Assembly (NCBI GenBank): GCA_002450985.1
Contig: DKBA01000187.1
Coordinates: 6,155 to 22,606, forward strand
DNA from: Acidimicrobiia bacterium UBA6912
Lineage (GTDB): Bacteria > Actinomycetota > Acidimicrobiia > Spongiisociales > UBA5794
Length of the DNA: 16,452 nucleotides
Direction of reading: 5' to 3'
Shown: piece by piece, positions 1 to 7,131 of the stretch
Position numbering within the stretch: the first letter of the stretch is position 1
How the letters are laid out: every line of letters starts with the position of its first letter
Translations under genes and position numbers: made by a program
Notes under the pieces: model-generated
What the model saw: only the letters and a program-made list of their open reading frames with translations
The model's database searches: none
Told to the model about the DNA's origin: nothing

Positions 1-391
1 CACCGTCGAGACGCACCGAGAAGTGCACCGCCTCGAGATCGTGGGCGACGCCGGAGGAGCCGAGCACGGCCCCTGCCGCGACATAGGATCCTGCAGCGAC
101 ACCGACGGCCCCGAGGTAGGAGACGGACGTCTTCAGGCCACCGCCGTGGTCGACGGTGACGGACAGCCGCCCGGCGACCGAACCGGCGAACGTCGCCCAG
201 CCGGCGCCGGCCGCTCTGACCGGACTTCCCTCGGGGGCCGCCAGGTCGATGCCCCAATGCCCGGCGTAGGCCCCGGCGGGGGCGAAAGGTTGCACCACCG
301 CGCCGGCGACCGGCGGTTGCAGACCGGCGCACGGCGGACCGAGGGCGACGCTGGTCGCCAGCGCACACGCTACGACGACGGCGACGGACAT
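1..391 (-). CDS. Secreted M23/LytM-fold peptidase-like protein, N-terminal part (runs off left edge)
   Basis: The reverse strand reads an open frame of 130 residues from ATG at 391 to the window edge. It begins with a short hydrophobic signal-like segment (residues 1-22, VAVVVACALATSVALG). The M23 (LytM) fold follows: GHWGIDLAAPEG at 44-55 holds the zinc ligands of the HxxxD motif (H45, D49), and VHFSVRLDG at 122-130 supplies the third ligand (H123). Active M23 enzymes cut peptidoglycan cross-bridges or stem peptides outside the membrane. Here the first His of the HxH motif is Ala121, and the upstream catalytic His position is Tyr92 or Leu93, so activity is doubtful and a binding or amidase-activating role is possible. 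The start at 391 was chosen because GGAGAGG lies 8 bases before it. The domain is nearly complete; what follows is outside the window. It is transcribed divergently from the enoyl-CoA hydratase gene. Confidence 0.8.
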   Translation of the reverse strand, partial: MSVAVVVACALATSVALGPPCAGLQPPVAGAVVQPFAPAGAYAGHWGIDLAAPEGSPVRAAGAGWATFAGSVAGRLSVTVDHGGGLKTSVSYLGAVGVAAGSYVAAGAVLGSSGVAHDLEAVHFSVRLDG

Positions 392-422
392 GGCACCATC
401 CTCTCCGCCACCGCCATCGCGC

Positions 423-428
423 ACCGTA
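423..428 (-). promoter_or_regulatory. Possible -10 element (TACGGT) for the M23-like gene
   Basis: TACGGT fits TANNNT. Transcription starting near 416 would give a leader of about 25 bases carrying the GGAGAGG ribosome site used by the ATG at 391. No convincing -35 is seen, so this is weak. Confidence 0.3.
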
Positions 429-541
429 GCGGCCGGGTGCGACACGGAACAGACCCTCGCGGCGACCCGTGGCGAGCGAGTCGTGACACTCGGCATCGCC
501 ATCGGTCGGCGCCTACCCGCCAGAATGTGCGCTCCAGGTTC

Positions 542-548
542 GAGGAGG
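542..548 (+). promoter_or_regulatory. Shine-Dalgarno site of the enoyl-CoA hydratase gene
   Basis: GAGGAGG lies four bases before the ATG at 553 and fixes that start. The 161-base divergent region upstream (392-552) holds no TANNNT hexamer on the + strand, so I cannot place the promoter. Confidence 0.75.
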
Positions 549-552
549 CGCA

Positions 553-1299
553 ATGAGCGTGACCTACTCCGTCGCCGATCGGGTGGCCGTCGTCACCATC
601 GACCGCCCGGACGTCCGCAATGCCATCGACCGCGCAACGGCCGATGCGCTCCTCGAGGCGTGGCGCCGGTTCGATGACGACGGCGCCGCCGACGTCGGCA
701 TCCTGACGGGGGCGGGCGGCACCTTCTGCGCAGGCGCCGATCTCAAGGCGTTCGATCTCGTCGATCGCCCGGAGGGGCACCTCGGCATGAGCCGGATTCG
801 GGTCGGCAAGCCGACGATCGCCGCGATCGAGGGCCACGCGGTGGCGGGTGGGCTCGAGCTCGCCCTGTGGTGCGACCTCCGGGTCGCCGCAACAGACGCG
901 GTGCTCGGCTGCTTCGAGCGCCGCTGGGGTGTCCCGCTCATCGACGGAGGCACCCAGCGCCTGCCCCGGCTGATCGGCCTGTCGCGGGCGATGGACGTCG
1001 TGCTCACCGGCCGGCCCGTCCCCGCCGAGGAGGCGCTGGCGATGGGCCTCGTCAACCGTCTCGCCGCGCCCGGCGCCGCCCTCGCCGCCGCCCGCGGGCT
1101 GGCAGAGCTGATCGCATCGTTTCCACAGGCCACGGTCCGCAGCGACCGTACCGCCATGCTGGACGGTCTCGACCGTCCCCTCGCGCAGGGTCTCGCCGTC
1201 GAGCGTGACCGGGGTCTCGAGGTCCTCGACGTCGCCGCCGAAGGGGCAACGCGCTTCGCCGAGGGTGCAGGACGCCACGGAGCATGGCATGCCGAATGA
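553..1299 (+). CDS. Enoyl-CoA hydratase/isomerase (crotonase) family protein
   Basis: A 248-residue cytosolic crotonase. Members hydrate or isomerise acyl-CoA thioesters, classically the second step of fatty-acid beta-oxidation. The first oxyanion-hole segment is GTFCAGADLKAF (56-67). The second is EGHAVAGGLELAL (93-105). The two acid/base glutamates of true hydratases are both present with the expected 20-residue spacing: E102 (GGLELAL) and E122 (CFERRWG). The stretch RRWGVPLIDGGTQRLPRLIG (123-142) is typical of an actinobacterial EchA subgroup. The length is normal for a single-domain hydratase. No other beta-oxidation gene is adjacent, so the acyl-CoA substrate cannot be inferred. Membership of the family is secure; the exact reaction is not. 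Confidence 0.92.
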   Translation: MSVTYSVADRVAVVTIDRPDVRNAIDRATADALLEAWRRFDDDGAADVGILTGAGGTFCAGADLKAFDLVDRPEGHLGMSRIRVGKPTIAAIEGHAVAGGLELALWCDLRVAATDAVLGCFERRWGVPLIDGGTQRLPRLIGLSRAMDVVLTGRPVPAEEALAMGLVNRLAAPGAALAAARGLAELIASFPQATVRSDRTAMLDGLDRPLAQGLAVERDRGLEVLDVAAEGATRFAEGAGRHGAWHAE

Positions 1300-1311
1300 T
1301 GCCCTTCGTCC

Positions 1312-1341
1312 CTGACCGCACCGCAGGGGCTCGGATACGCT
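1312..1341 (+). promoter_or_regulatory. Leaderless promoter of the SLH-CapA gene (CTGACC - 18 bp - TACGCT)
   Basis: CTGACC at 1312-1317 matches four of six positions of TTGACA. TACGCT at 1336-1341 matches TANNNT. The ATG at 1348 begins 6 bases after the -10, where the first transcribed base is expected, and no Shine-Dalgarno sequence precedes it. Confidence 0.5.
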
Positions 1342-1347
1342 CTCTGG

Positions 1348-3018
1348 ATGGGGTGGCGGGAGATCTCGGTGGCGGCGGTCCTGGCGGCCACGATGCTGGC
1401 CACACCGCACACTCCCCCGGCACGCGCGGCCGCCGAGGTGACGCTCCCCCCCGGCGGCACGTTCTTCGACGACGACGGCAACGTCCACGAACCGCTCATC
1501 GAGGCGATCGCCGCCGCCGGCATCACTCGGGGCTGCGGCGGAGTGCTCGGCGACCTCTACTGCCCAGATCGTGCCGTGACGCGGGGCCAGATGGCGGCCT
1601 TCCTGGTGAGAGCGCTCCGCCTTCCGCCATCCTCGCTCGACGCCTTCGGCGACGACGAGGACTCGATCTTCGCAGCCGACATCGACGCACTCGCCGCCGC
1701 GGGGATCACTCGGGGCTGCGCCGCCGACCGGTATTGCCCGGACCGGGCGGTGACTCGCGGCGAGATGGCGGCGCTGCTCATCCGCGGGTTCGGCTACACG
1801 ACACGAGACGAGGGCAGGTTCGTCGACGACGACGGCTCGATCTTCGAGTCCGACATCGAGAAGCTCGCCGCAGCCGGGGTCACCCTCGGGTGCAACCCGC
1901 CGGCCAATGACCGGTTCTGCCCAGACGATCCGGTTCGCCGCGACCAGATGGCCTCGTTCCTCGCCCGTGCTTTGGGCCTGTCCCCGATCCCGGTCGCCCC
2001 GCGTCCCAGCATCACGCTGGCCTTCACCGGCGACACGCTGATCCACCTGGCGCTCACCCATCGTGCCGCCGAGTACGGCGACGAGAGCGGCGAGGCGTAC
2101 GACTTTCGCCCGATGTTCGAGCCGGTGCGGAGCGTGCTCGGGGCCGCCGACCTCGCCATCTGCCATCTCGAGGTCCCGCTGTCGGCCGACAACTCCATCC
2201 TGTCCGGCTACCCGCTGTTCAGCGCCCCCGCCGGGCTCGCCGATGCCCTGGCATGGGCCGGGTACGATGGGTGCTCCACCGCATCGAACCACTCCATCGA
2301 CCAGGGTGCCGCCGGGGTGACCGACACCCTGGACGTGCTGGACGCGGCGGGGCTGGGCCATGCCGGCACCGCCCGAAACGCGGCAGAGGCGGCGTCGATC
2401 ACGACATATGACGTAGAAGGGATACAGGTCGCCCATCTGGCGGCGACGTGGTGGTTGAACGGGCTGCATCTCCCTGCGGACAAGCCGTGGCTCGCCGAGC
2501 TCATCGATGTCGACCGTCTCCTTGCCGACGCGGCGACCGCACGAGGCCACGGCGCCGACCTGGTGGTGGTGAGCCTCCACTGCTGCGCCGAGTACTCCTC
2601 GACCCCGACGGCGTACCAGGTGGGGCTCGCCGCAAGGCTGCTCACCTCGCCGAACATCGATCTCGTCATCGGCCACCACGCCCATGTACTCCAGCCGGTG
2701 GCGGCCGTCGGGGAGGAGTTCGCCGCGTACGGTCTGGGCAATTTCCTGTCCGGGCAGCTCGGTTCCGACCTCACACGCGACGGCGCCATCCTCGCCGCCG
2801 AAGCGGTGCCCCGTGGCGACGTGTGGGCCGTGCGCAGCCTCACGGCAACCCCGACCTGGGTGGCGTCCGGTACCTATCGCATCCTGCCTGCGGCCGAGAC
2901 CGTGCAGGCGGGATGGGCGGGCTCGTGGCTCGATGCGCAGCTCGCCGCGTCATGGCGGCGTTCGATGGCGACGCTGCAACGCTACGGCGTCACCGTCGCA
3001 CCGAGCGCCGTACCGTGA
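1348..3018 (+). CDS. Secreted SLH-repeat protein fused to a CapA-type metallophosphatase domain
   Basis: A 556-residue exported protein. Residues 1-29 form a signal peptide (hydrophobic 8-18, ending ARAAA). Three S-layer homology repeats follow at about 37-92, 97-150 and 157-212; each has an aspartate-rich stretch, an AAAGIT or AAAGVT core, then PD...R.QMA (second repeat GEMA). Each repeat carries a cysteine pair (C63/C72, C124/C130, C182/C191), probably disulfide-bonded outside the cell. SLH repeats typically bind secondary cell-wall polymers. Residues 221-500 are a PGA_cap/CapA-like metallophosphatase: FTGDTL (D229), HLEVPLS (E275), ASNHSIDQG (N314, H315), SLHCCAEY (H411), GHHAHVLQP (H443, H444, H446) and GLGNF. 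The usual Asn before LE is His273. CapA belongs to poly-gamma-glutamate systems, but no capB, capC or capE is nearby, so the substrate is unknown. A surface-anchored hydrolase is the best inference. Confidence 0.88.
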   Translation: MGWREISVAAVLAATMLATPHTPPARAAAEVTLPPGGTFFDDDGNVHEPLIEAIAAAGITRGCGGVLGDLYCPDRAVTRGQMAAFLVRALRLPPSSLDAFGDDEDSIFAADIDALAAAGITRGCAADRYCPDRAVTRGEMAALLIRGFGYTTRDEGRFVDDDGSIFESDIEKLAAAGVTLGCNPPANDRFCPDDPVRRDQMASFLARALGLSPIPVAPRPSITLAFTGDTLIHLALTHRAAEYGDESGEAYDFRPMFEPVRSVLGAADLAICHLEVPLSADNSILSGYPLFSAPAGLADALAWAGYDGCSTASNHSIDQGAAGVTDTLDVLDAAGLGHAGTARNAAEAASITTYDVEGIQVAHLAATWWLNGLHLPADKPWLAELIDVDRLLADAATARGHGADLVVVSLHCCAEYSSTPTAYQVGLAARLLTSPNIDLVIGHHAHVLQPVAAVGEEFAAYGLGNFLSGQLGSDLTRDGAILAAEAVPRGDVWAVRSLTATPTWVASGTYRILPAAETVQAGWAGSWLDAQLAASWRRSMATLQRYGVTVAPSAVP

Positions 3019-3030
3019 TCCGGCCGTGCG

Positions 3031-4461
3031 TCAGGTGAGCCGGCGCACTTGCCGCGCCGATCGGGGTGCCAGCGCGATCCGCTCGACGAACGCTTCGAGC
3101 TGCCGCAGCGTCCGCACCTCGTGGACCCCGTCGCAGAGCGGGGCGTAGGTCGCCATGATCGAGTCGCCGGTGTCCCAGTAGCGGGCCGCCTCGGGGTTCA
3201 GCCAGTGGAGCGTCCTGGCTCGATCGGCGATGGCGGCGACGACCTCGCTCCCCGTCTCCCGGTAGTTGTTGCGGGCGTCGCCGGTGACGATGACGGTCGA
3301 CCGCGGGGTGACGGCGTCGGGGTAGCGGGAGGCGAACCCGTTGAGGGCCGACCCGTAGTCGCTGTGCCCGTCTCGCCGCACGAGGCGAGCCTCGGCGCTC
3401 ATCCGTCCCATCGCCTCGGTGAAGTCGGTGCCGGGCCCGAAGAACTCGGTCACCTCGTCGATGCCATCGATGAAGGCGAAGGCGCGCACGTTGGAGAACT
3501 GGTGGCCGATGGCGTAGGTGAGCTGCATCGTGAACCGGGCGAACGTGGCCATGGAGCCCGACACGTCGCACAGCAGCACGAGCTCGGGCTTCGTGATCCG
3601 GCGTGGTCTCCACTTCGGATCGACGAGGGCGCCGCCGTGCGCCAGCGAGCGGCGGATGGTGCGCCGCACGTCGAGCCGCCCCTTGCGGCCGTGCCGGCGG
3701 CGGGCGGCGAGCCGGCTCGCCAGCTTCCTGGCGAGCGGCATGACCCGCGCGGTGATCTCGTCGAGCTCCTCCCGGGTGGCGTGCATGAGGTCGATGTCCT
3801 CGACCAGGGGCACCCGCAGGGTGCGCGCCACGGCCTCGACACCTCGGTCTTCGACGAGCCGGCGCAGGATCTCCTCCTGCACCTCCCGGCGCAGCCGGTC
3901 GATCTGGTCCGACGCTCGCTCGGCGGCGAGCCGTGCCGCCAGGTCGTCCTCGCCCGCATCCGCCAGCGCCACCTCGAGCAAACGGCGCCGCAACCGCTCG
4001 GCGTCGAGACGGTGCATGACCCGATAGAGGTAGTAGCGACCACCGACCGGCCGCCCGGCCTGGAAGCCGGAGAGACGGTCGACGGCGTGCCGCACCAGGT
4101 CGCGGAGGCGTTCCGTGTCCCCGGCAGACAGCGCACCGACCAAGGCGTCGAGCAGCTCGTCGAGCTCGCCGCCGCCACCGGCCCCTCCCGCCGCGGGCGG
4201 GCCGGCACCGCCGGTTCCGTTCTCCTGCTCGCCGGCGCCGGGCGCCGATCGCAGTCCGAAGAAGACGTCGAACGCCGTGTCGAAGGCACGCTGGTGACGG
4301 GCATTCTTCACCATCGTCGCCGCCAGGGCCGCTCGCACCCCTTCCCGGTCGCCGAGATCGACGTGGCGGAGCGCGTCACCTGCGTCCATCACCTCGACCA
4401 TCGACACCGGGATGCCGGCGGCACGCAGCTCGGCGCTGAACTCCGTCAGCGCGGACAGCAT
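3031..4461 (-). CDS. VWA domain protein, CoxE family
   Basis: A 476-residue cytosolic protein without signal peptide or membrane segments. Residues 1-70 are a helical N-terminal region typical of CoxE-like proteins, followed by a Gly/Pro/Glu-rich linker (72-98) and a charged helical middle (99-265). The VWA domain occupies about 290-460. Its metal site is visible as DVSGSM (299-304), a Ser/Asp loop at SDYGSAL (367-373) in place of the usual Thr, and TGDARNN (393-399). CoxE-type proteins act with MoxR-family ATPases to mature or load metal sites of partner enzymes, as in CO dehydrogenase. No coxMSL genes lie in the window, so the client is unknown. ATG at 4461 was chosen because it overlaps the moxR stop (TGATG) and follows GGAGGG at 4465-4470; a longer frame upstream merely overlaps moxR. 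It converges on the SLH-CapA gene with 12 bases between stops. Confidence 0.87.
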   Translation of the reverse strand: MLSALTEFSAELRAAGIPVSMVEVMDAGDALRHVDLGDREGVRAALAATMVKNARHQRAFDTAFDVFFGLRSAPGAGEQENGTGGAGPPAAGGAGGGGELDELLDALVGALSAGDTERLRDLVRHAVDRLSGFQAGRPVGGRYYLYRVMHRLDAERLRRRLLEVALADAGEDDLAARLAAERASDQIDRLRREVQEEILRRLVEDRGVEAVARTLRVPLVEDIDLMHATREELDEITARVMPLARKLASRLAARRRHGRKGRLDVRRTIRRSLAHGGALVDPKWRPRRITKPELVLLCDVSGSMATFARFTMQLTYAIGHQFSNVRAFAFIDGIDEVTEFFGPGTDFTEAMGRMSAEARLVRRDGHSDYGSALNGFASRYPDAVTPRSTVIVTGDARNNYRETGSEVVAAIADRARTLHWLNPEAARYWDTGDSIMATYAPLCDGVHEVRTLRQLEAFVERIALAPRSARQVRRLT

Positions 4462-5330
4462 CAGCCCTCCCCGGAGGGGGTGAGCTCCAGCTCCCGGGTC
4501 ACCTTGTCGATGTCCGTCTGGTACTTGAGGAGCACGTGGAGGGTATCTGCGGTGATCGCCCCATCGACGTGGTCGACGGCGAGCGCCAGCAGCGTCCTGG
4601 CCCAATCGATGCTCTCGCTGACGGACGGCGCCTTGCGGACCGCGACCCGCCGGATCGACCGGACGACCTCGGCGATGCGAGCGGCGAGCTCTTCGGAGAG
4701 GCCCTCCACGCGGCTCAGCAGGATGGCCCGCTCCCGCTCGACGCTCGGGTAGTCGACGTGGAGGAACAGACACCGCCGCTTGAGCGCCTCGGACAGCTCA
4801 CGTGTGTTGTTCGACGTCAACACGACGAACGGGCGAGTCGCCGCCGTCATGGTCCCCAACTCCGGGATCGTGACCTGGAAGGCATCCAGCACCTCGAGCA
4901 GCAGCGCCTCGGTCTCGACCTCCACCCGGTCGACCTCGTCTATCAGGAGCACCACCGGCTCGGGGCTGCGGATCGCTTCGAGCAGCGGCCGGGTCAGCAG
5001 GAAGTCCTCGGTGAAGATATCCCCCTCCAGCTCGTCCCAGCGCCGACCCTCGTCGGTCTGGAGGCGAAGCAGCTGCTTGTGGTAGTTCCACTCGTAGAGC
5101 GCCTTGGCCTCGTCGAGGCCCTCGTAGCACTGGAGCCTGACCAGGCGATGCCCAGTCGCCGCGGCGACGGCGAGAGCCAGGGCCGTCTTGCCGACACCGG
5201 CGGGACCTTCGGCGAGGATCGGTTTGGAGAGGCGCTCGGCGAGGAACGCCACCTGGGCGGTGCGGTCGTCGGGCAGGTAGCCGACCGAGCGCAGTGCTGC
5301 GGCGGCGTCTGCGGCGTTGGTCCACGGCAT
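4461..5330 (-). CDS. MoxR-family AAA+ ATPase
   Basis: A 289-residue AAA+ ATPase of the MoxR/CoxD type. Walker A is GPAGVGKT (42-49), Walker B is LLIDEVDR (128-135), sensor 1 is TSNNT (172-176), and an arginine-finger region follows in EALKRRC (181-187). MoxR ATPases are chaperones that remodel or activate metalloenzymes together with a VWA partner, and the next gene encodes such a partner, overlapping by one base. The ATG at 5330 is placed 6 bases behind a TAACAT -10 element with no Shine-Dalgarno sequence, which suggests a leaderless message. The gene is divergent from the radical SAM gene at 5446 across about 115 bases. Family assignment is firm; the client enzyme is unknown. Confidence 0.92.
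   Translation of the reverse strand: MPWTNAADAAAALRSVGYLPDDRTAQVAFLAERLSKPILAEGPAGVGKTALALAVAAATGHRLVRLQCYEGLDEAKALYEWNYHKQLLRLQTDEGRRWDELEGDIFTEDFLLTRPLLEAIRSPEPVVLLIDEVDRVEVETEALLLEVLDAFQVTIPELGTMTAATRPFVVLTSNNTRELSEALKRRCLFLHVDYPSVERERAILLSRVEGLSEELAARIAEVVRSIRRVAVRKAPSVSESIDWARTLLALAVDHVDGAITADTLHVLLKYQTDIDKVTRELELTPSGEG
4465..4478 (-). promoter_or_regulatory. Hairpin holding the Shine-Dalgarno site of the VWA gene
   Basis: On the reverse strand CCCTC-CGGG-GAGGG forms a perfect 5-bp stem with a 4-base loop, inside the last codons of moxR. The 3' arm contains the GGAGGG that serves the VWA start at 4461. A ribosome finishing moxR would open it, which fits translational coupling. Confidence 0.45.
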
Positions 5331-5336
5331 CGGGGC

Positions 5337-5342
5337 ATGTTA
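5337..5342 (-). promoter_or_regulatory. -10 element (TAACAT) of a leaderless moxR promoter
   Basis: TAACAT fits TANNNT and ends 6 bases before the ATG at 5330. No ribosome-binding site lies between. No good -35 is seen 16-18 bases upstream. Confidence 0.45.
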
Positions 5343-5445
5343 CGGGGTCATGTCTCGGCGGAGTTCGCTGCGCCGGTGTCGGGACGAAGCACTTCGGTCC
5401 GGGTGGCCCTAGCCGCGCTGCCGCCCACGGTGCGAAGGTCGCGAC

Positions 5446-6408
5446 ATGTCGACCACGGACGCTCGGTCCGCCGAGTCCTTCCTCATCGAGGACTTCGAGC
5501 CCGCGTACCTCGCCGCGTGGCGATCCGGCGAGCTCGCCGCAAAGGTGGCGGCAGCCCGGGAGGAGCTGCACTCCTGCCTCGCCTGCCCCCGAGACTGCGG
5601 TGTCGACCGGATGGCGGACGAACGGGGTGTGTGCCACGTCGGACGGCATACGCTCGTCGCGTCGGCATTCCCCCACTTCGGTGAAGAGGACTGCCTGCGA
5701 GGCACCCGAGGCTCCGGCACCATCTTCTTCAGCTTCTGCAACCTCAAGTGTGTCTTCTGCCAGAACTGGGACATCTCACAGGCCCCGGCCGGCACCGAGC
5801 ACGACGCTGAAGCGCTGGCCCGGCTGATGCTGCGCCTCCAAGCCGCCGGATGCCACAACGCCAACCTCGTCACCCCAGAGCACGTGGCCCCGCAGATCGT
5901 CGAAGCGCTCGCCACGGCGGTACCCGCCGGGCTGCGGTTGCCCCTCGTCTACAACACGAGCGCCTACGACGGACTCGCCTCGCTTCGGCTGATGGAGGGG
6001 CTCGTCGACATCTACATGCCGGACTTCAAGTTCTGGGAGCCCGAGACGGCGCGCCGTCTGGCCAGGGCCCACGATTACCCGGCAGTGGCGCGAGCTGCGA
6101 TCACCGAGATGCACCGGCAGGTCGGCGTGCTCCGTGTCGGCGTCGATGGCCTGGCGCGTCGCGGGGTGCTCGTGCGCCACCTCGTCATGCCCGGACAGAC
6201 CGCACAGGCGGCGGCGATCTTCACCTGGCTGGCCGAGGAGATCTCGCCCGACACCTACCTCAACATCATGGCCCAGTACCGGCCCATGCACCGCGTTGCC
6301 GGAAACGAGCGATATGCCGCCATCGACCGGCGTCCTCGCCGGGACGAGATCGCCGCGGCGTACGACGCGGCGCGGACCGCCGGCCTGTGGCGCTTCGACG
6401 AGCGCTGA
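5446..6408 (+). CDS. PflX-type (COG1313) radical SAM protein
   Basis: A 320-residue radical SAM protein. The cluster motif CxxxCxxC is C98-NLK-C102-VF-C105, which binds the 4Fe-4S cluster that cleaves SAM. An N-terminal cysteine set, CLACPRDC plus C63 (C44, C47, C51, C63), with the pattern CPRDCGVDR...GVC, is the hallmark of the PflX branch related to pyruvate formate-lyase activases. The C-terminal QYRPMHRV (about 276-283) is also typical. These proteins are annotated as putative PFL-activating enzymes, but their real substrate is not established and no glycyl-radical enzyme is nearby. GAAGG at 5434-5438, seven bases before the ATG, supports the start. The gene is divergent from moxR; the lipoprotein gene lies 87 bases downstream on the same strand. 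Confidence 0.9.
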   Translation: MSTTDARSAESFLIEDFEPAYLAAWRSGELAAKVAAAREELHSCLACPRDCGVDRMADERGVCHVGRHTLVASAFPHFGEEDCLRGTRGSGTIFFSFCNLKCVFCQNWDISQAPAGTEHDAEALARLMLRLQAAGCHNANLVTPEHVAPQIVEALATAVPAGLRLPLVYNTSAYDGLASLRLMEGLVDIYMPDFKFWEPETARRLARAHDYPAVARAAITEMHRQVGVLRVGVDGLARRGVLVRHLVMPGQTAQAAAIFTWLAEEISPDTYLNIMAQYRPMHRVAGNERYAAIDRRPRRDEIAAAYDAARTAGLWRFDER

Positions 6409-6443
6409 TCGATCGGGCCCGGGAAGGGCCGTCCGCCTGGTGG

Positions 6444-6467
6444 CGTCTCGTCGTGGCGTGCGAGACG
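6444..6467 (+). repeat. Inverted repeat CGTCTCG/CGAGACG between the radical SAM and lipoprotein genes
   Basis: A perfect 7-bp stem (6444-6450 with 6461-6467) encloses a 10-base loop. No T-run follows, so it is not a canonical intrinsic terminator. It could end the upstream message or structure the leader of the lipoprotein gene, whose Shine-Dalgarno site lies about 17 bases further on. Confidence 0.35.
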
Positions 6468-6483
6468 GTGGGGGTGGACGAGG

Positions 6484-6490
6484 AAAGGAG
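6484..6490 (+). promoter_or_regulatory. Shine-Dalgarno site of the lipoprotein gene
   Basis: AAAGGAG lies 5 bases before the ATG at 6496 and, with the lipobox placed 17 residues in, fixes the start. Confidence 0.7.
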
Positions 6491-6495
6491 CCGAC

Positions 6496-7110
6496 ATGCG
6501 CTCGTGGATACTGTGCGCAGTGCTGGTCTTGCTCGTGACGGCGTGCGGCGGCGACGAGGCCGGAGAGGCCCCGGAGACGACGCTCCCGAGCACCACCGCC
6601 GTCCTCACCACGACGCCGACCGAAGGCGAGACCCCGGCCCGTGACGTGGACGCGCCGCCGTGGGGCTTGGATGACATCGAGATGCCGGACACGCCGGAGG
6701 CGGTCGCCGCGGTGTTCGCGGCGCTGCCGGCCGAGGTGGGTGGACTGATCCGCACCGACGTATCCGGGCGCGTTCCGGGGGCGCACAGCGTCGAGTACAC
6801 GGCGGTCGACGGGGTGGTGCGCACGCTGAGCGCCACACCCATCGCGGAGGTCCCCGCCCCCGAAGGCCGCGATCTCACGCCGCTCGAATGGCTCGAGCTG
6901 ATGACGGGAGCGTTGGAGGGCTTCGAGGCCGGCTCCCTCGAACCGGGAGCGCCTCTGGCGTGGGTGGCCGCCGCCGAGCAAGCCGACGAGGAGATCGCCT
7001 ACATGGCTGCGTGGTGCGTACCGGCAGGAGCCTGGTACTTCGCCGTGACGGCGGAGAGCCCCGAGAGTCGGGCCGAGCTGATCGCTGCCTTCATCGCGGC
7101 GGCGACGTAG
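6496..7110 (+). CDS. Predicted lipoprotein of unknown function
   Basis: A 204-residue protein with a clear lipoprotein signal: Arg2, a hydrophobic stretch at 4-15 and a lipobox VTAC ending at Cys17, followed by GGDE. Lipid attachment would hold it on the outer face of the cytoplasmic membrane. Residues 18-50 are a Thr/Pro/Glu-rich, probably disordered linker (TTLPSTTAVLTTTP). Residues 55-204 form a mostly acidic globular part with no motif I recognise. It is preceded by the radical SAM gene on the same strand and converges on the mscS-like gene with 21 bases between stops. I cannot assign a function. Confidence 0.82.
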   Translation: MRSWILCAVLVLLVTACGGDEAGEAPETTLPSTTAVLTTTPTEGETPARDVDAPPWGLDDIEMPDTPEAVAAVFAALPAEVGGLIRTDVSGRVPGAHSVEYTAVDGVVRTLSATPIAEVPAPEGRDLTPLEWLELMTGALEGFEAGSLEPGAPLAWVAAAEQADEEIAYMAAWCVPAGAWYFAVTAESPESRAELIAAFIAAAT

Positions 7111-7127
7111 GCCCGATGCTGCCGCCG
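7097..7127 (+). terminator. GC-rich hairpin between convergent genes, possible bidirectional terminator
   Basis: CGGCGGC (7097-7103) pairs with GCCGCCG (7121-7127) around a 17-base loop that spans the lipoprotein stop codon. No T-run follows on either strand, so terminator function is only a guess from its position between convergent genes. Confidence 0.22.
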
Positions 7128-7131
7128 ATCA

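Noticed and set aside
370..2685. A 771-codon open frame on the minus strand
   Set aside because: It is antisense to the enoyl-CoA hydratase and SLH-CapA genes, both with clear motifs. Its translation has no domain and is Arg/Gly/His-rich, as expected of GC-rich shadow frames.
1348..3018. Reading the CapA domain as evidence of a poly-gamma-glutamate capsule locus
   Set aside because: No capB, capC or capE gene is present in the window, and CapA-like domains occur in many unrelated settings.
3020..3043. CCGGC/GCCGG inverted repeat between the convergent SLH-CapA and VWA genes as a terminator
   Set aside because: Only 5 bp of stem, no T-run, and such short GC repeats are common in this composition.
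3049..4752. 567-codon + strand frame opposite the VWA and moxR genes
   Set aside because: It is a shadow of two well-supported minus-strand genes; no recognisable domain and no ribosome site.
4462..4773. N-terminal extension of the VWA gene to an upstream Met at 4773
   Set aside because: It lies wholly inside moxR in another frame and reads as low-complexity Arg/Pro. The TGATG overlap and Shine-Dalgarno point to 4461.
3031..5330. Calling the MoxR-CoxE pair a CO dehydrogenase operon
   Set aside because: There are no coxM, coxS or coxL genes on either side; the family is used by many other systems.
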